From positions 48,759,296 through 48,823,295 of the forward strand of contig CM037788.1 of the NCBI GenBank assembly GCA_021229015.1: DNA of 64,000 nucleotides, read 5' to 3'. Under the pieces are notes generated by a model. It did no database searches, was not told the origin of the DNA, and saw only the letters and a program-made list of their open reading frames with translations. Positions 14,901-26,300 of this stretch are shown one piece after another. The position numbers and the translations under genes are program-made. The stretch comes from Solen grandis. Taxonomy: Eukaryota > Mollusca > Bivalvia > Adapedonta > Solenidae. The first letter of the stretch is position 1. Every line of letters begins with the position of its first letter.

Positions 14901-17900
14901 AATTACGGAAGATAGGTAAAAAAATACAAAAATATTAATTTTTACAAGCTAAATTTATCTCCAAGAAAATTTATATCGTTTATATATGAATACAACTGAA
15001 CTGACAATACATCAGGCAAACATACGTACATAAAGACACAAACCAAAATGGCGGGCTCTTACAATATAAAAAATGTACACGCACACTAGATGATGATACG
15101 GTACTTGCAAATGAGTTATCACTGCAGCGTATGGTTTTATCTAAATCTTGATAACTGGAAAATCACTTCTTTGAAATCAAATGTCTTTCAAAATCACACA
15201 TGTGCTAATTTCATCATATCTGATACATTTACAAATTGTAGGATGTACGTATCTACACGTTTTACTCGTGGTATATTAAGAAGAATGTCTCATTTTAATT
15301 TGATCAAATCGGCTGCTGAGGAGCAGAAATGAAGTAATAAAGACTGAAGTCTGACTGTATTTGTAAACTAGTATGTAAACATATCAATTCTCATAATCTG
15401 TTTGTGTCTCAACATTACCAGCTGGAATAAAAACACATACATAATTACAAACTGACAACACATATATAGATAAAGTGTATAATATTCATCCCGAATTCAT
15501 CCCGAATACACACTCCACCGGTGTAATTTTATATAGATGATTGCTCAAATTCGTGTATAACGTAATATACATTTAGTTAAGGTCTATTACCTTTTTTGCT
15601 TGTTTTATGCGTAATTTGATTCATATATTTTTTTATTGTTTTTTGTCGAACTATAAATTTTGTTTTCTTTCTCATATATGCAAGATTCACCCTCCGTCCG
15701 TTAGAATGACACATTTAGTTTTATAACCCTCTTTCTCTCCCTCCTTCTTCACTGAAAGTAGGTGTGCAACTTTTTATAATGGTTAAAGCTTTTATTATAA
15801 TACCGATTGTGATACAAGTTCCTACATCTAATCACAAGAGTTCGAATGCTATCGTAATAAAATGGTAACACAAAAAAGAAGAAGGGAGGACACGGTTTGG
15901 AAACCAATAGTGAGAAATCGCATTTTTACACAACTGGAACAGGTTGTGTTTTGAGTGAGTGAAAGAGAAAAAATCCTAGACGTTTTTGCGATGGATTTTC
16001 TCTTATAATGATAATATCTTGATTTTAATGTTCTTATCGAGTTTGACAACTGCCGGGACTGGCTATATCCGGTTTCATTTAAGTGAATAAAAATATAGTT
16101 TCATTGGTCAATCAGAATGTAAACAACACTCATTTTTCCCGGGGAAAAAAGGATTTACGACTATTTATTTGAGGAAATATTTACCACAGCACTCGATATC
16201 AATCATAATGATGTATCTGTAATTTTTATCCAGGTTTTGAAATTTCTAAAATCAGTTAAAATTCATTGGCCATTTAGAACTGAACTCTTTATTCACTCCA
16301 ACTGAAACCGGAAGGAGCCAGTCCCCGGCAGTTGTCAAGCTCGATTGAAACTTTGAAAACACATTTTTTTATCATTTATAAGAGAGAAAACAACACAACA
16401 TATAGTCCTTATTTTAACTCATTTCAAATGTAAATGAACAACAATACAGGGCGAAATTGCACGAAATAGCGATAATAAAAAAAATAGCCGAAAACAGTGT
16501 CTTCCCTTCCTATTTCGAATGTTACCTTAATATTCGTTATGATTCGACCTATTCAACTTCGAAAACCTGTGCTTCTTATATTTATCAGTCTCAACGGATC
16601 TTTGCTTGAACCAGTTCTTTACGCCTTTGAAGGTCATAAAATTCTTGCCCAAACGGGGGTTTGAATCCTCAACCTAACGACCCGCTACGCTACCATGTAC
16701 CACTGGAATACGGTGCCTCAAATATCGATGTTATGATTTTTATTGGTACCGGAATGTTAATATTGACTCTTTGTATAATAGTTCTAAACAAGAACCATCT
16801 ATGGTAACGTTAAAACTGAATACAATTTTAAACCTATCTCCTTTCTGTCGCGTGCCTCATTCGAGCTTTCCGTGCAAAGCAATAAATATAGATTATGAGA
16901 GAAACAATGGTCTAGGGAAGGGCACGTGCAGTAGTTCCTGGTAAGGATAGGCCTGACGCGGGATAAGGTTTCCTGGTTTGCATTATTACATTGCAATATG
17001 CACGTACCGATTATTTTGATAGCAAAAATTTGACAGTCTGATTCAATAAGAATTCAAACCGTGTAACATATTGTCATCCGGTTTTAATACAATATGGCAT
17101 TGTAACATTTACTTTTAAAATGTAAAATCAGGCACTTTCGAAGGTAATTAATTTTCGCCCGTAGTTTCATCCACAAAGTCTTATGAATCCACGAATAAAT
17201 TTATATTCACATGATAAAGCTTTTGATATAAACTAAAAGCAATTTGATCTCATCGACAAGACAGAAGGATGTGTTATGCAGGTAACAGTTATAGTCTTTA
17301 TACATGTTTCCTTTAAGTTTGACGCCGACTACTTGTAGATAAAAACCTGGCCTATCATTAATATATAGCAATATATCTAGCCATAATAAAAGTGTTATAT
17401 ATACATGGTTCAAAGACAAACTAATCAACCAATTGAGACATTTATACGATATAAGTTTAGGTGTACCTCCACTGCTGTCTATCTTTGTGCTGACCATAAC
17501 GTTTGAAACACTGTCCGCGTGCCGGAGACTAAAGCTAGGGTGACTAGTCATGCTGACCATGGAGACTGACCCCGGGGCTCGTTCCATCCCCCAGGCCGAT
17601 CTCTGCCTCTCGGGTTCTGGGTTAAGGCTTACCGCAGCCCCCTTCCCGAAAACCTCGTCTTCTTCATCAATCGCGTCTCTCGACTTCTTTTTCTTCGTCA
17701 TATTTCTGAACTTTGGATCCGAGTTTCGAACTTACCTCACTTAACCTTGAAACACACAGCTTACTCACTAATCCTTTTAAACACTGCACTGTATTAACAA
17801 ATCACTTCATACACACACACAACCTGGGTAATAGTCAGCAAAACATTGCATAAAAACATCAAACAGTTAATATTTTCCGTGTGTGCAGATTTGTATCAGT

Positions 17901-20900
17901 TGGTTAATTAGATACAAATTTCCTGCACGTCTCTCATCAACGCACTGTTGAGAGGTTTATGATACATACGGTCGTTACGGTTACATGCATTTTGAAATGT
18001 TACATCAAAGTGGTTTGTGGATATGTAAAACCTCACATATTTATGGTGTTGCGTTACATTTGAGCAATCATCTATGACGATATACAACAGCGGTCACGTA
18101 AACGAACACGAAAATCTCGCAGAGATACGGCAAGACAAACTCGGAATAACAGTTGAGTCGTCCGGACACCCAAACACAGAAGTAATTAGCGGTAAGTTGA
18201 TAATTAACACTCTAGTTTAATTAATATTTCTAAAACTTAACCGTGTTAATCATGTTTTTCCAGCTGCCATTATGTTAAATTCAATCTAGTAACAACGTTT
18301 TGCTAAATTTTGCATGGACAGAGTAATAAGCAGTAAACAGAAGTAAACAGCAAGTGTTCTATGAAGATCGAATGTCGCTACATGTACATTACGTAAATTC
18401 TATTTTGAATCGAATGGTATATGCACTCGCTGATCTTTATAGGAAATGGCGAAAGCTGATATCGACATTTTTTTAATATAAGAATGCATGTATTATAATG
18501 TTTTAAGTTACAATATATTAATAGTTCACTGAGCCAAAACCCTGTTAAAATTTATGAAATATAACGTTATCGCAAAAGGAAAGTTGAAAACTTTAAATGT
18601 AAAAATAAATGACAGTCTATCTATTCATACATCATAGATAACGACGCATGTTTAAAGAACGACAAAAACAGGAAATGATTATAAGTAATGGTTTTACAGT
18701 CAACAATGAAATATTTTGTCATTTTGTTGTCATTTTATGAACAACGAAGCATTCAGGTAAGTAATTTGTGAACAGAAAAAAAATCTCAACGATTATTAGA
18801 AGTCCCCCTAATTTCGTGGCCAATTAGAAGCTCTGACAATTTTTACTTCATCCGTGATTAATTTCAGTATAACGCCTTTCTATTCTTATTTTTATTTTTT
18901 TTGCCATGTACAAAACACAGTGTCTATCGATCTATTTGTCAAAATTAAATGTTTCATTATTTTATGGTGACTCTTAAGATTGAAAGAATACATTAAAACA
19001 TTTCTATATATAATAGAAGCCTACGCTTGCTTTGTTCTTCTATCGTCAGCAGACATGTCTTAAAATAAAGTCCCTGTAATGGTTCCGCTAAGTCTTGGAC
19101 CACTTAAGCTCTACCAAGATAACCAAAGTTCCCTAATGAAACATGCCATCAGGTTCGAAATGTAGCGGAACCATTAAAGGGACTTTATCTTAATAGATTC
19201 AATCCTATACACAATACGAACTCAAAGTAAAACGATTTAAATTTGATTAAAGTATTTCTAAACAATTCAGATTTATGCAATCATGTTTTATAATTTGGTT
19301 TCGTTAATTATTCAATTCAATTTTCCCCCAGCCTCACACTCTGCCTTAATTAAACACGTCAACATTAAAAAGCCAAGAAGAAGAAAGCGTAACACTCAGA
19401 TGTTACTTGTTACTTCAAAGTACACTCTCTTTAAGTGTTTGTCGGCTTCACCACTGAGGAATCTTCACAGACAAGCAATAACTTATGCTGTGATTTCCTC
19501 CCGAAATCGAAGATCAGAACGTTTTTCATTTGACGAAAAGGCAAATATGAGCATGTCTTTCTGTCCAGCACTTTTTGTTTATATCATTAATCATTTCGTG
19601 TCAAGAAAATGTTTGCTGCTATATGTTCTTACAGTAAAGGGAAAGAAAAATACCTTTGGTCGTTATGAATTTACAGACAATTTAGATATTTTTTTTTCTA
19701 TTTTAAGATGTAATACTTGGCACAATGCACGCAGAATATCTAAATATCAATGTGAAATAAATAATGTATAAAATGTACAAATTTAGTTGTTCTAACACGG
19801 TATTTATGTTCCTTACATATTTGGGTACACAGGCAGAATATCGCATTTATTCATATATTACCAAATGTGCAGAACAGAAAAACACGTGCTCATATTATAT
19901 TTGAAAGTTATCAGTTTTATTAAACTCCAAACTTACTTTTATTTTACATCGACTTGGAACAATCAGATTATCCATCTGACGGTTCCTGGATGGGACCAGT
20001 AATTTGCGCCTTGAAGGCCATGAAAGAGTAATGTCCCAAACAGGGATTGAACCGTCAACGTTACCATTGGACTACAGTGTCTTAAGTTTTAGAAGTTCCG
20101 AATAAGGAGCACGATTAAACCTTTGTTAATATCTAAATGAAATTAAATGTTAATTTTTATCATATTCAATCCCAATAGCAATTAAAGCTATGGCCAGGCC
20201 TAAGAAAAGCATAAAAATCTTAAGGTCCAAGTCATCCACAACTTATGAAACGTTCCCTTTATAGATATCGATGTATCGAAACTACTTGTGGTGGCGGTAC
20301 GAAGTGAACACAAACAACACTTGACTGATTGAAATACCACGTGAAACTGTGGGACAATACTGGACAACACTGTAATGACGCCAAGTATAATGCTAACAAT
20401 GTGTCAACTGGTGAACAGACAGAACACATGCAAATGGAATCAAAAACTGAAGACTGAAAAAAAATGTTTTGATGATAGGTGTATGTGACGCATTTACACT
20501 GGTTTTATAAGAGAACATGCTAACCAGACCAAAGATTTAGTAAAAAATGCTGTAGAAATGAATGACACGTTTGACAGAAGTCTCGAATAGAGAGAACAGG
20601 TTGTACAGACTCGACTTTGTAGAGAAGCGGTCATAAATTTGAAATGCCTAATGCAAAAATAAGGTTTGAATAACAACTGTCATGCCTATCACAAGAGAAA
20701 TGAATGTATCATGTTGTATCATGTTGTATTCTTTAATGATGTTCTCATAGGGTAATTTCAAAAGTGAAACACTTGTTAAAATGCCAGTCTAGATAACTGT
20801 AAAACATACTGAAATATCTATAATGGAAATAGTCTAGAATTTTTAAATTAGTTAAAGCCTGGTTTGAAGCTATGTTAAATGATTATGAAAAAAAAATTGA

Positions 20901-21328
20901 AGCTGCTATTCTAATAGTGTTTTTTATGTGCGTACGAAAATGATGAGGGTAGAAGAAAAAAAGATTAATAATATTCCCGGATTACCTTCCTCACCTATCT
21001 CACTAGTGATTTCTGTAAAAACAAATCAATTTTTGTATATAAAAAACGTTTTCTGAATCATTTTCTTGTTGTTAATGTTCCAGCTTTCCACCATATTCGG
21101 ATCAAACTGCTGCTGGTTTCTGTAAGAAATGATTGCCCACAAATGCAATCAAACAAAACAACAGAAACATATCTGAAAGAAAACTCCATTCCTAAAAAAT
21201 CCGTAGACTGACAGTCATGTGACGGTCATGTGACAGTCAGATACAATACATTAATTTACATACTTAAATAACATAGGACTACTTAACCTCATATTAAATC
21301 TCTAGTACTATCTACATATTCCTTTTTG

Positions 21329-21373
<45 letters not shown>

Positions 21374-21635
21374 TTATATGAAAGGCTTACTTCGTTAATT
21401 TCTGTCTTGATATTATGACACGAAGTAGCACTATAGTTAAACAAAAATAGCAAAACAATGTCTGAGAAAATTCCTCGATAATGTATGTTATTTCGATAAG
21501 ATAAATAAAATCGATGTAGAGTATATCAAGCTTGGCTCATATAGCTGTCGACGATGTTAAGATGCCTTTTAATTGATTTATTCCATATTATCTGTTTCGA
21601 GTCAAAGCGATAGTAGTTGGCCACCCTTTAAAAAG

Positions 21636-21672
<37 letters not shown>

Positions 21673-23996
21673 TAATATATTATATATATTTATATAGATA
21701 TATATAAGCCCGGTTAATAATAAGCTTTTGGTGACCCCTGAATTTACAGTTACAGTAACTAGACATTTCATGTGAAACGAATTGCACGTTTTGGATTTCT
21801 TGTTTAGTGTACAGTGCAAATAACTGCAATGTTTGACCTAAGACATATTAAACAAAGATTGGCAGCTAGTCCGTAACAAATTGTTCAAATCTAGCAAATT
21901 CACGTTTTCAAATATCTCATATTCTATCGAAGATATATGGAAGTAAATGATATCTTATTATAGGATATACCCGTAACATTACAATCAAAACGATACCTTA
22001 TGTATTTAAATAAGAAAAGAAATAAAAATGTTTCATGTAAATAGAAAATTACCTGCAGATATAACTTTGCAAAATGTTTTGTTTTTCTGCTACACTGGTT
22101 GCATTTAAAACATAATTAAATAATAAAATAAAACAAATCACACTAAAAATAATTGCTTGCAGTAGAGAAATGATTATTCGACAATATGGTTACATTTTCC
22201 TCTTTGTTTTTTCCATACTTTTTTCAAAATTTGCAATATTCAATGATCTGCTGCGTGCTTAAACAATATTTTCCACTGGCTTTTACAGGAGTTTCCAATC
22301 TCTGTTTAATATTTCTTTGGTTATTATCAATTTTCATTGTGTAACTGTCAATAACCTGATGTCAGCAATGCCGCAAGGAAGAGGTCAATAACATTGGAAA
22401 CTTTCTTTCGAAACGCCCGAATTACACGAAAACGCACACATATACAAAGCAACAACAAAAACGTTTTAACATGTACAGATATAAGCATGGTTTCTAAAAA
22501 GGAAGTATTTGAGTATTTTCGAGAAAAATGGGGCGAGGTAATTTCTGAAATGAAATTTAGTTAATTCCAACTTTAAGTGACTGTTTTTTGTTGTGTTTTT
22601 TTTTTCTAAAAAGGAAATTTTCGGACATTGTTTGTATATAAACATGTATATTTTTCATGTTGTCAAGTTCATTGCGTCTAGATTGTTATTAGGTAGGATA
22701 AACTATCAAAGTACATGTGTCTACAGGTTTGATATTTTTATTTCTTTTTTTCGAAAACATCCCCAGAAAACGTAAATATGTTTAAGAGCAGCTCATTTAC
22801 AGAAGACCTGTAGAAAAAATCATACTCTCCCTTGTTAATGTTGGTAAAGTCTTTGTTTCCTGACAAGTAAACCCGGCAAGTGTATGTCACATTATTTTCA
22901 TAAACAATCAGCTAAATTTAGAATACGACCGGTATCTTAAAAGCAGGTGCTTGCGGTACCACGTGACACGCTCAACAACACGGCGTCTTCACCAGTTCCG
23001 GGTAGCGTTTGTGAAGTTAGCGCATGCCCAAAGAGCGAATGTCATCAGTCTTGACGGCACACGAAAATAAAAATATGTATAGGTTTTACAATTCTTTATT
23101 TATTTTCAATACCGTTCGTAGGGCCATTCATATTTTTTTTATAATCACGGAATGTTGCATTGGGTGATCATGCATCTGTAGATGGGCCGTGATAGACGTA
23201 AAAGACGCAGATAGTTAAAATTTAATGTTCAGTTAACTGTCATCTGTGAACGAGCTGCTTAATATATGACAGTAAAACCATACAGCTTATAATATGATTC
23301 TGCTTTCACAAACATATTTAAGATATTGTGAAAATGCATATATTTTTCTAACAAGCTGAACCAATTAAATTATTCCATTTAATTCCCCCTTTGTTAAATA
23401 CATACATGTCATTCTCATAAATACATATGCTATTCTCTCATTTTTTTAATAAAATAAAAAATCAAATATTTGTTTGTCAAGGAAATCGGCGCATTTGGAA
23501 ATACCCCAGTTTGTAGGGAAAAAAACAGTAAATGTTTACATGTTTCACACCAAACATGTTTTTGCTTCCTACCTTGTTTAGGATCGATCTCATCCGGCTT
23601 AGAAAGATGGAAAGGAATACTATCCGCGTGGCCAATACTCAAACTGGGTCGCCGTTTACCGCTCTGTATCGAATCTTGCCGAGACATGGATCGTTTTATT
23701 CCTGTCCTCGAGTCCTTGCTGGTCTGACGTTGAAGCCGACCTAGAGGTGATTTGATGGCGGAGGCACCCGAGTCTACACGTGTCCGAGGTGTTCCGGAAC
23801 TTGTCGAGTCTGTCCGAATGCGCTCTTTCGTTGGCGAAGTTGGCTTAGTTAGGGTGGTCTTTCCGGAGACGCCCATGGGTGAGTTTGGGGATACAAGGGG
23901 CGAGACTGGCGGCTTGGCCTTTGATGTAGCCACAGGCTGAGGGGACGCATTAGGGACCAAGGCGTCGGTTGGCTTATTTGTGGGAGGGTCTGCCAT
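5866..23996 (-). CDS. SLC17: SLC17-family transporter gene (sialin / phosphate-organic anion cotransporter type), 5' half only
   Basis: Exons on the minus strand are 23573-23996 or 17467-17701 (alternative starts), then 12443-12930, 11588-11675 and 5866-5961, with compatible phases. The translation shows TM1 with the conserved Arg in YSLRVNLS, a luminal loop with three N-glycosylation sequons (NTT, NGT, NKT), TM2 with FFWGYTFMQIPSG, the MFS loop GYLSDRFGPR, TM4 ending RIFIGFGE, then YPGMQSLWAKWSPPHERSR and the TM5 region GSQLGN. This block is typical of SLC17 proteins, which move sialic acid, organic anions, glutamate or phosphate across lysosomal, vesicular or plasma membranes. The TM2 position that is His in vesicular glutamate transporters is Leu here, which argues against a VGLUT. 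The substrate cannot be told. About 300-365 residues are present; TM7-12 were not found and presumably lie left of the window. Confidence 0.9.
7160..7575. repeat. 35-bp minisatellite, about 12 copies
   Basis: The unit reads roughly CATCGKTAAATCATACACCG then GAGGACCCGAACACA. Most copies are near identical and alternate between CGTT and CGGT. The last four are more diverged and shortened (CCGGAAACCC, CCGGACACCC). The flanks at 7130-7160 and 7560-7640 carry related CATCG/CCGG words, so the array may have grown from local sequence. Confidence 0.95.
9137..10352 (+). repeat. GGGCCATGATGGCCC-type dispersed repeat with internal tandem amplification
   Basis: It begins CAAGAGGGCCATGATGGCCC, then TCGCTCACCTGAG, and ends with ACG-rich sequence (10261-10300) and a hairpin GCTCACCTTGAGCAC / GTGCTCATGTGAGC near 10319-10350. 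From about 9313 to 10090 a module of about 170 bp (ATGATTTGTACAATCTTGGT ... GGGGTCATTTATCACCAT) occurs about five times in tandem. A second, interrupted copy of the family lies at 46573-49850. I associate this family with bivalve genomes. Confidence 0.85.
11588..11675 (-). CDS. SLC17: SLC17 exon: loop after TM4 into TM5
   Basis: This 88-nt exon lies between TTTCAG and G|GTGAGTT; it is entered in phase 0 and left in phase 1. It encodes AMMYPGMQSLWAKWSPPHER followed by SRLVGFAFG. The pattern P-x-M-x-x-(L/M)-W-x-x-W-x-P-P-x-E-R is one of the most conserved stretches of the SLC17 family. The more usual Gly after GE is Ala here. Confidence 0.93.
11676..12442. other. SLC17 intron with a SINE
   Basis: A 767-bp intron; apart from the SINE at 11690-11935 it is AT-rich with no recognised feature. 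Confidence 0.8.
11690..11935 (+). repeat. SINE family B, plus orientation
   Basis: Box B-like GGTTCGAATC lies at about 11745-11755. The body (CACTCGGATTTT, AATCCAGCTGGCATGCGG, GTCGGTGGTTCTACCCAGG) matches the reverse complement of the copy at 45900-46115. A complete box A is not evident. Confidence 0.7.
12443..12930 (-). CDS. SLC17: SLC17 exon: TM1, luminal loop, TM2-TM4
   Basis: This 488-nt exon starts after TTTTTTTCAG and ends GGGGAG|GTGAGA; it is entered in phase 1 and left in phase 0. It encodes 162 codons plus the split Val: PWWTSKR, TM1, a roughly 65-residue loop with three N-glycosylation sequons, TM2 (LILGAFFWGYTFMQIPSGY), the MFS motif DRFGPR, TM3 (GMFPVAILTILSPFL) and TM4 (LLLVGRIFIGFGE). 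The TM4 Arg and Glu correspond to residues known to matter for transport in SLC17 members. Confidence 0.93.
13075..13232. repeat. pogo/Tc1-mariner-type MITE
   Basis: A 158-bp element starts TACAGTCAACTCTCTT and ends AAGAGGTTTCACTGTA within TATATA sequence. Internally it repeats TGTTATAAAGARGTTGC motifs. CAGTxRAACCTCTTTATAA termini and TA targets are known from pogo/Tigger elements. There is no transposase ORF. Confidence 0.7.
16036..16345. repeat. Fold-back MITE with about 60-bp inverted ends
   Basis: The left arm (16036-16095) contains TTTGACAACTGCCGGGACTG and TCCGGTTTCA. The right arm (16286-16345) is its reverse complement with a few changes. The roughly 190-bp centre has no ORF. Confidence 0.8.
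16625..16720 (-). repeat. SINE family C head
   Basis: The minus strand reads a tRNA-like head with TAGCGTAGCGGG and box B-like GGATTCAAACCC, followed by a tail with TTATGACCTTCAAAGGCG. Similar sequence recurs at 19990-20090, 42165-42285, 60060-60190, 61015-61195 and 63475-63610. Confidence 0.6.
17467..17701 (-). CDS. SLC17: Alternative first coding exon B of the SLC17 gene (N-terminus MTKKKKSR...)
   Basis: The exon encodes 78 residues plus one base and ends at GGAG|GTACAC. The ATG at 17701 has an in-frame TAA twelve codons upstream. The N-terminal segment is charged (KKKK, then DEEDE) followed by Ser/Met-rich sequence ending HADSVSNVMVSTKIDSSG. It is cytosolic and has no membrane segment. 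It joins in frame to the 12930 acceptor, giving V then PWWTSKR just before TM1. Exon A cannot splice into this exon through the nearby AG at 17706-17707, because that frame hits TGA within three codons, so A and B should be mutually exclusive starts with separate promoters. Confidence 0.78.
19060..19193. repeat. Fold-back MITE with 31-bp inverted arms
   Basis: The arms at 19060-19090 and 19163-19193 (AAAGTCCCTGTAATGGTTCC, then GCTA) are inverted with two mismatches, around a 72-bp centre. No ORF. Confidence 0.8.
19990..20090 (-). repeat. SINE family C
   Basis: GGGACCAGTAATTTGCGCCT, a box B complement (GGGATTGAACCGTCAACG) and TTACCATTGGACTACAGTG match other SINE C copies. Confidence 0.6.
21331..21372. 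repeat. (CA)n microsatellite
   Basis: An uninterrupted run of about 21 AC dinucleotides. Confidence 0.98.
21640..21708. repeat. Poly-A tract followed by AT-rich palindromic sequence
   Basis: About 28 A followed by TATATAATATATTATATATA-type sequence. Confidence 0.95.
23573..23996 (-). CDS. SLC17: Alternative first coding exon A of the SLC17 gene (N-terminus MADPPTNK...)
   Basis: The exon encodes 141 residues plus one base (phase 1) and ends at CAAG|GTAGG. The ATG at 23996 is preceded in frame by TAG four codons upstream, which fixes the start. The product is a hydrophilic, Ser/Thr/Pro-rich cytosolic tail with many basic phosphosite-like motifs (RQTSKDS, RSMSRQDS, RRPSLS) and no membrane segment. 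Phase 1 matches the acceptor at 12930, so splicing to the transporter body is possible. Near the end it reads PSLSIGHADSI, closely like PSFSLRHADSV in exon B. A minus-strand CTAG at about 24047 could be an acceptor, implying a further untranslated exon upstream. That it belongs to the SLC17 gene is inferred from strand, phase and the shared motif; no transcript is available. Confidence 0.72.
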
Positions 23997-24046
23997 CGTC
24001 TGCTGCTATGTGGGCTCCCGCTTAGTTCATCAAAGTGTCCTTGTCT

Positions 24047-26200
24047 CTAGAACAGATAGTTTTAAACACTAGAATTAAATTAGAATTTAAAAATGAAATT
24101 GGGATTTGCCAAGGGAACTGATGGATAAATTTAAATGATCTGATTTATTTTAACGGAAATGTAGTATTTCATTTTTTATCACGACCGTTAAGTTTATCCC
24201 TAAAGTTGAGCACACGGGCTCCTTTGCACTATTACTGAACTCTTATCGACTTCTTTCCCAACTTGAAGTTGTATCCTATTTGTGCAACTATCGACTTCCT
24301 TCAAAGAAATGTTAAATTCGATAAAGCCTTAATTGCAATATCTGTATAAATGTGTTTTAATTACTAGTACATTACATTGAATTAATTAAACGTTGCATGT
24401 GTGGTATAGTCAATGTATACATGAACACGACTTAACGTAGCATTTATCTCAAGAACCAAACGCATTCAAAATTTAAAATCTTCTTATGAAGAAATATTGT
24501 AGTTGTATACATGTGTTTATGCACCAGTGTGCATTACATATATTCACCCTAGGCTGCATGGCCAAGCTTAGACCTATCTCATGTTCCTGTTTTTTGTTTT
24601 CAATGTCACATTCAGTATTTCGAAGTGCAATGACGTCAGTCCCAAGGTCAAAAATCTGCATTATTTATGGAACTTTTTGCGCTGCGCTACGCTGAGAGCT
24701 TAGATATATATTCGTAGTAACGTCAAGCGAACTGCAAGTGTAGGAAGTGGGTAAAAAAACCACACACACAAAAAAAAACAAAAAAAACAGTGGCACCAGT
24801 ATGATTCCTCACACGAGGGTGCCGAATGATCGGTCCTAGACTCGAACACATAGCGACGACGGGCTTACTAAAAAGTGATATTATTTTAAAGCTTTCTGTT
24901 TCGACGCCCGACTAACTACAGATGAAAATCCCGAGAGTACAGAGACATCCGGGTAGATTTAACTGCAAGCCAGCGAGGTTTCTTTATATGAAAAATTAGA
25001 GGGACAGTCCGGGACTCGAACCAACAGCGATGGGAGGCTAAGTGATGGTGAGTCAATGGCTACATGCACTCGGTCACCAGGGCCCCCCCCCCCCCCCCCC
25101 CCTGGGTAAATGGTACATTTCTGATTCATTTCTACAATTTAAATAACATGTTTAATATATATCTAAAACAAACAAACAAACAAACAAAAACAAACAAAAC
25201 AGGAATTGGTTGCGTTCCTTAATCAGGAATAAGTAATAAAACATTCATTTTTCTAATTCAATTTCTTATCTTACGTAACACAAAATAGAACTAATCAATA
25301 ATTCAGCAGCCATTTTATTGGATAGTTTCTCGTTACCTTCATTTCCCATTTTATTTAATTGTATTCCCATTTTCACATGCTATGTTTTGCAGTAATTATC
25401 AATTTATTAGTAGCCTATTTTGTTTTAGCCTTTCCACTACAGCGAGCGAAATAAAAAAAAAAACATGAAAGGAATTCGGAACATACCAATAGCATATATT
25501 CGTAATTATAACAATTATTTTCAGCTTCAAATGCCCCGTAAACACAAACAATACAGATATACAATGATATTTGAAAATATAGTAGATCTACCGTTCAATT
25601 ATTAAGAAAAGGACATCTGAAACATCTAATACCTGAAACATATTTTGTGAGTAATTTTTCTTCCTCTTCAAATTCCGATTTCTGTTGAACACAACAATAA
25701 AATCGCTATTTGGGCACTTTTTGAGAGCAGGAAATAAAGTTTTTAACATATATTTTCCTCTTAATTGTAGGAGTGCTTTCAAGCGATACCAAACATCTAT
25801 ATAGGGATACCATGTCACTTAATGATGGTATGGGGTATCTTCGTCAAGTTTTAAGCTTATGATGCGATTTCACTTAATTATTAAATGTAAAACCACAAAT
25901 TTATCATCTTTACCATCTGGGCCAGAAAGACCAGTGAGATGAAAAAACATTATCTACCGGGTTTGGCCGGGAAATGCCGAGACGATACGAGTGCAGACAC
26001 GGAGAGACAATAATAAGCCTTCTAGGATCAACAGGTGGGTTTATTATAGGTGCAAAAGGATCGGTATCGTATTCATTTATGTTCCGTTTTCTTTTCCAGT
26101 TCTTTTTTTAACAACTTAAAAGGGAAAACGGATATAATTAACAAATTCCCAGTGCATGTATTAGAAACACAATTTTAAAAGATGAAATTGTTGAGATGCG
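24047..26200. other. 5' flank of SLC17 exon A up to the assembly gap
   Basis: AT-rich, with a SINE B at 24890-25085, a C20 homopolymer at 25083-25102 and an AAAC repeat at 25168-25200. No gene was recognised. Confidence 0.7.
24890..25085 (-). repeat. SINE family B ending in a C20 run
   Basis: It shares CATCCGGGTAGATTTAACTG, CAAGCCAGCGAGG and a box B complement (CGGGACTCGAACC) with the 45900-46115 copy. The tRNA-proximal end runs into twenty consecutive C. Confidence 0.65.
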
Positions 26201-26300
26201 NNNNNNNNNNNNNNNNNNNNNNNNNNNNNNNNNNNNNNNNNNNNNNNNNNNNNNNNNNNNNNNNNNNNNNNNNNNNNNNNNNNNNNNNNNNNNNNNNNNN
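26201..26300. other. Assembly gap of 100 N
   Basis: Exactly 100 N, the usual placeholder for a gap of unknown size. It lies between the two genes. Confidence 0.99.

Larger units (their letters stand above)
12931..17466. other. SLC17 intron between exon B and the TM1 exon
   Basis: A 4.5-kb AT-rich intron containing two fold-back MITEs (13075-13232, 16036-16345) and a SINE C copy at 16625-16720. No additional exon was recognised. Confidence 0.75.
17702..23572. other. Between the alternative SLC17 first exons; promoter of exon B expected near 17.7-18.2 kb
   Basis: Sequence at about 18070-18180 is less AT-rich and has several CpG, a plausible promoter neighbourhood for exon B. A similar CpG-bearing patch with CCACGTGACAC lies at 22960-23050. 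Both are weak inferences. The remainder is AT-rich with a fold-back MITE, a SINE C and simple repeats. Confidence 0.35.

Noticed and set aside
19283..19771. 162-aa plus-strand ORF in an SLC17 intron
   Set aside because: No recognisable domain, AT-rich codon use like the surrounding intron and no supporting splice or promoter signal. It remains formally possible but unsupported.
22960..22975. CCACGTGACAC E-box / CLEAR-like site near SLC17, considered as lysosomal regulation
   Set aside because: A single short motif with no evidence of a nearby transcription start; CACGTG words also occur elsewhere in the window by chance.
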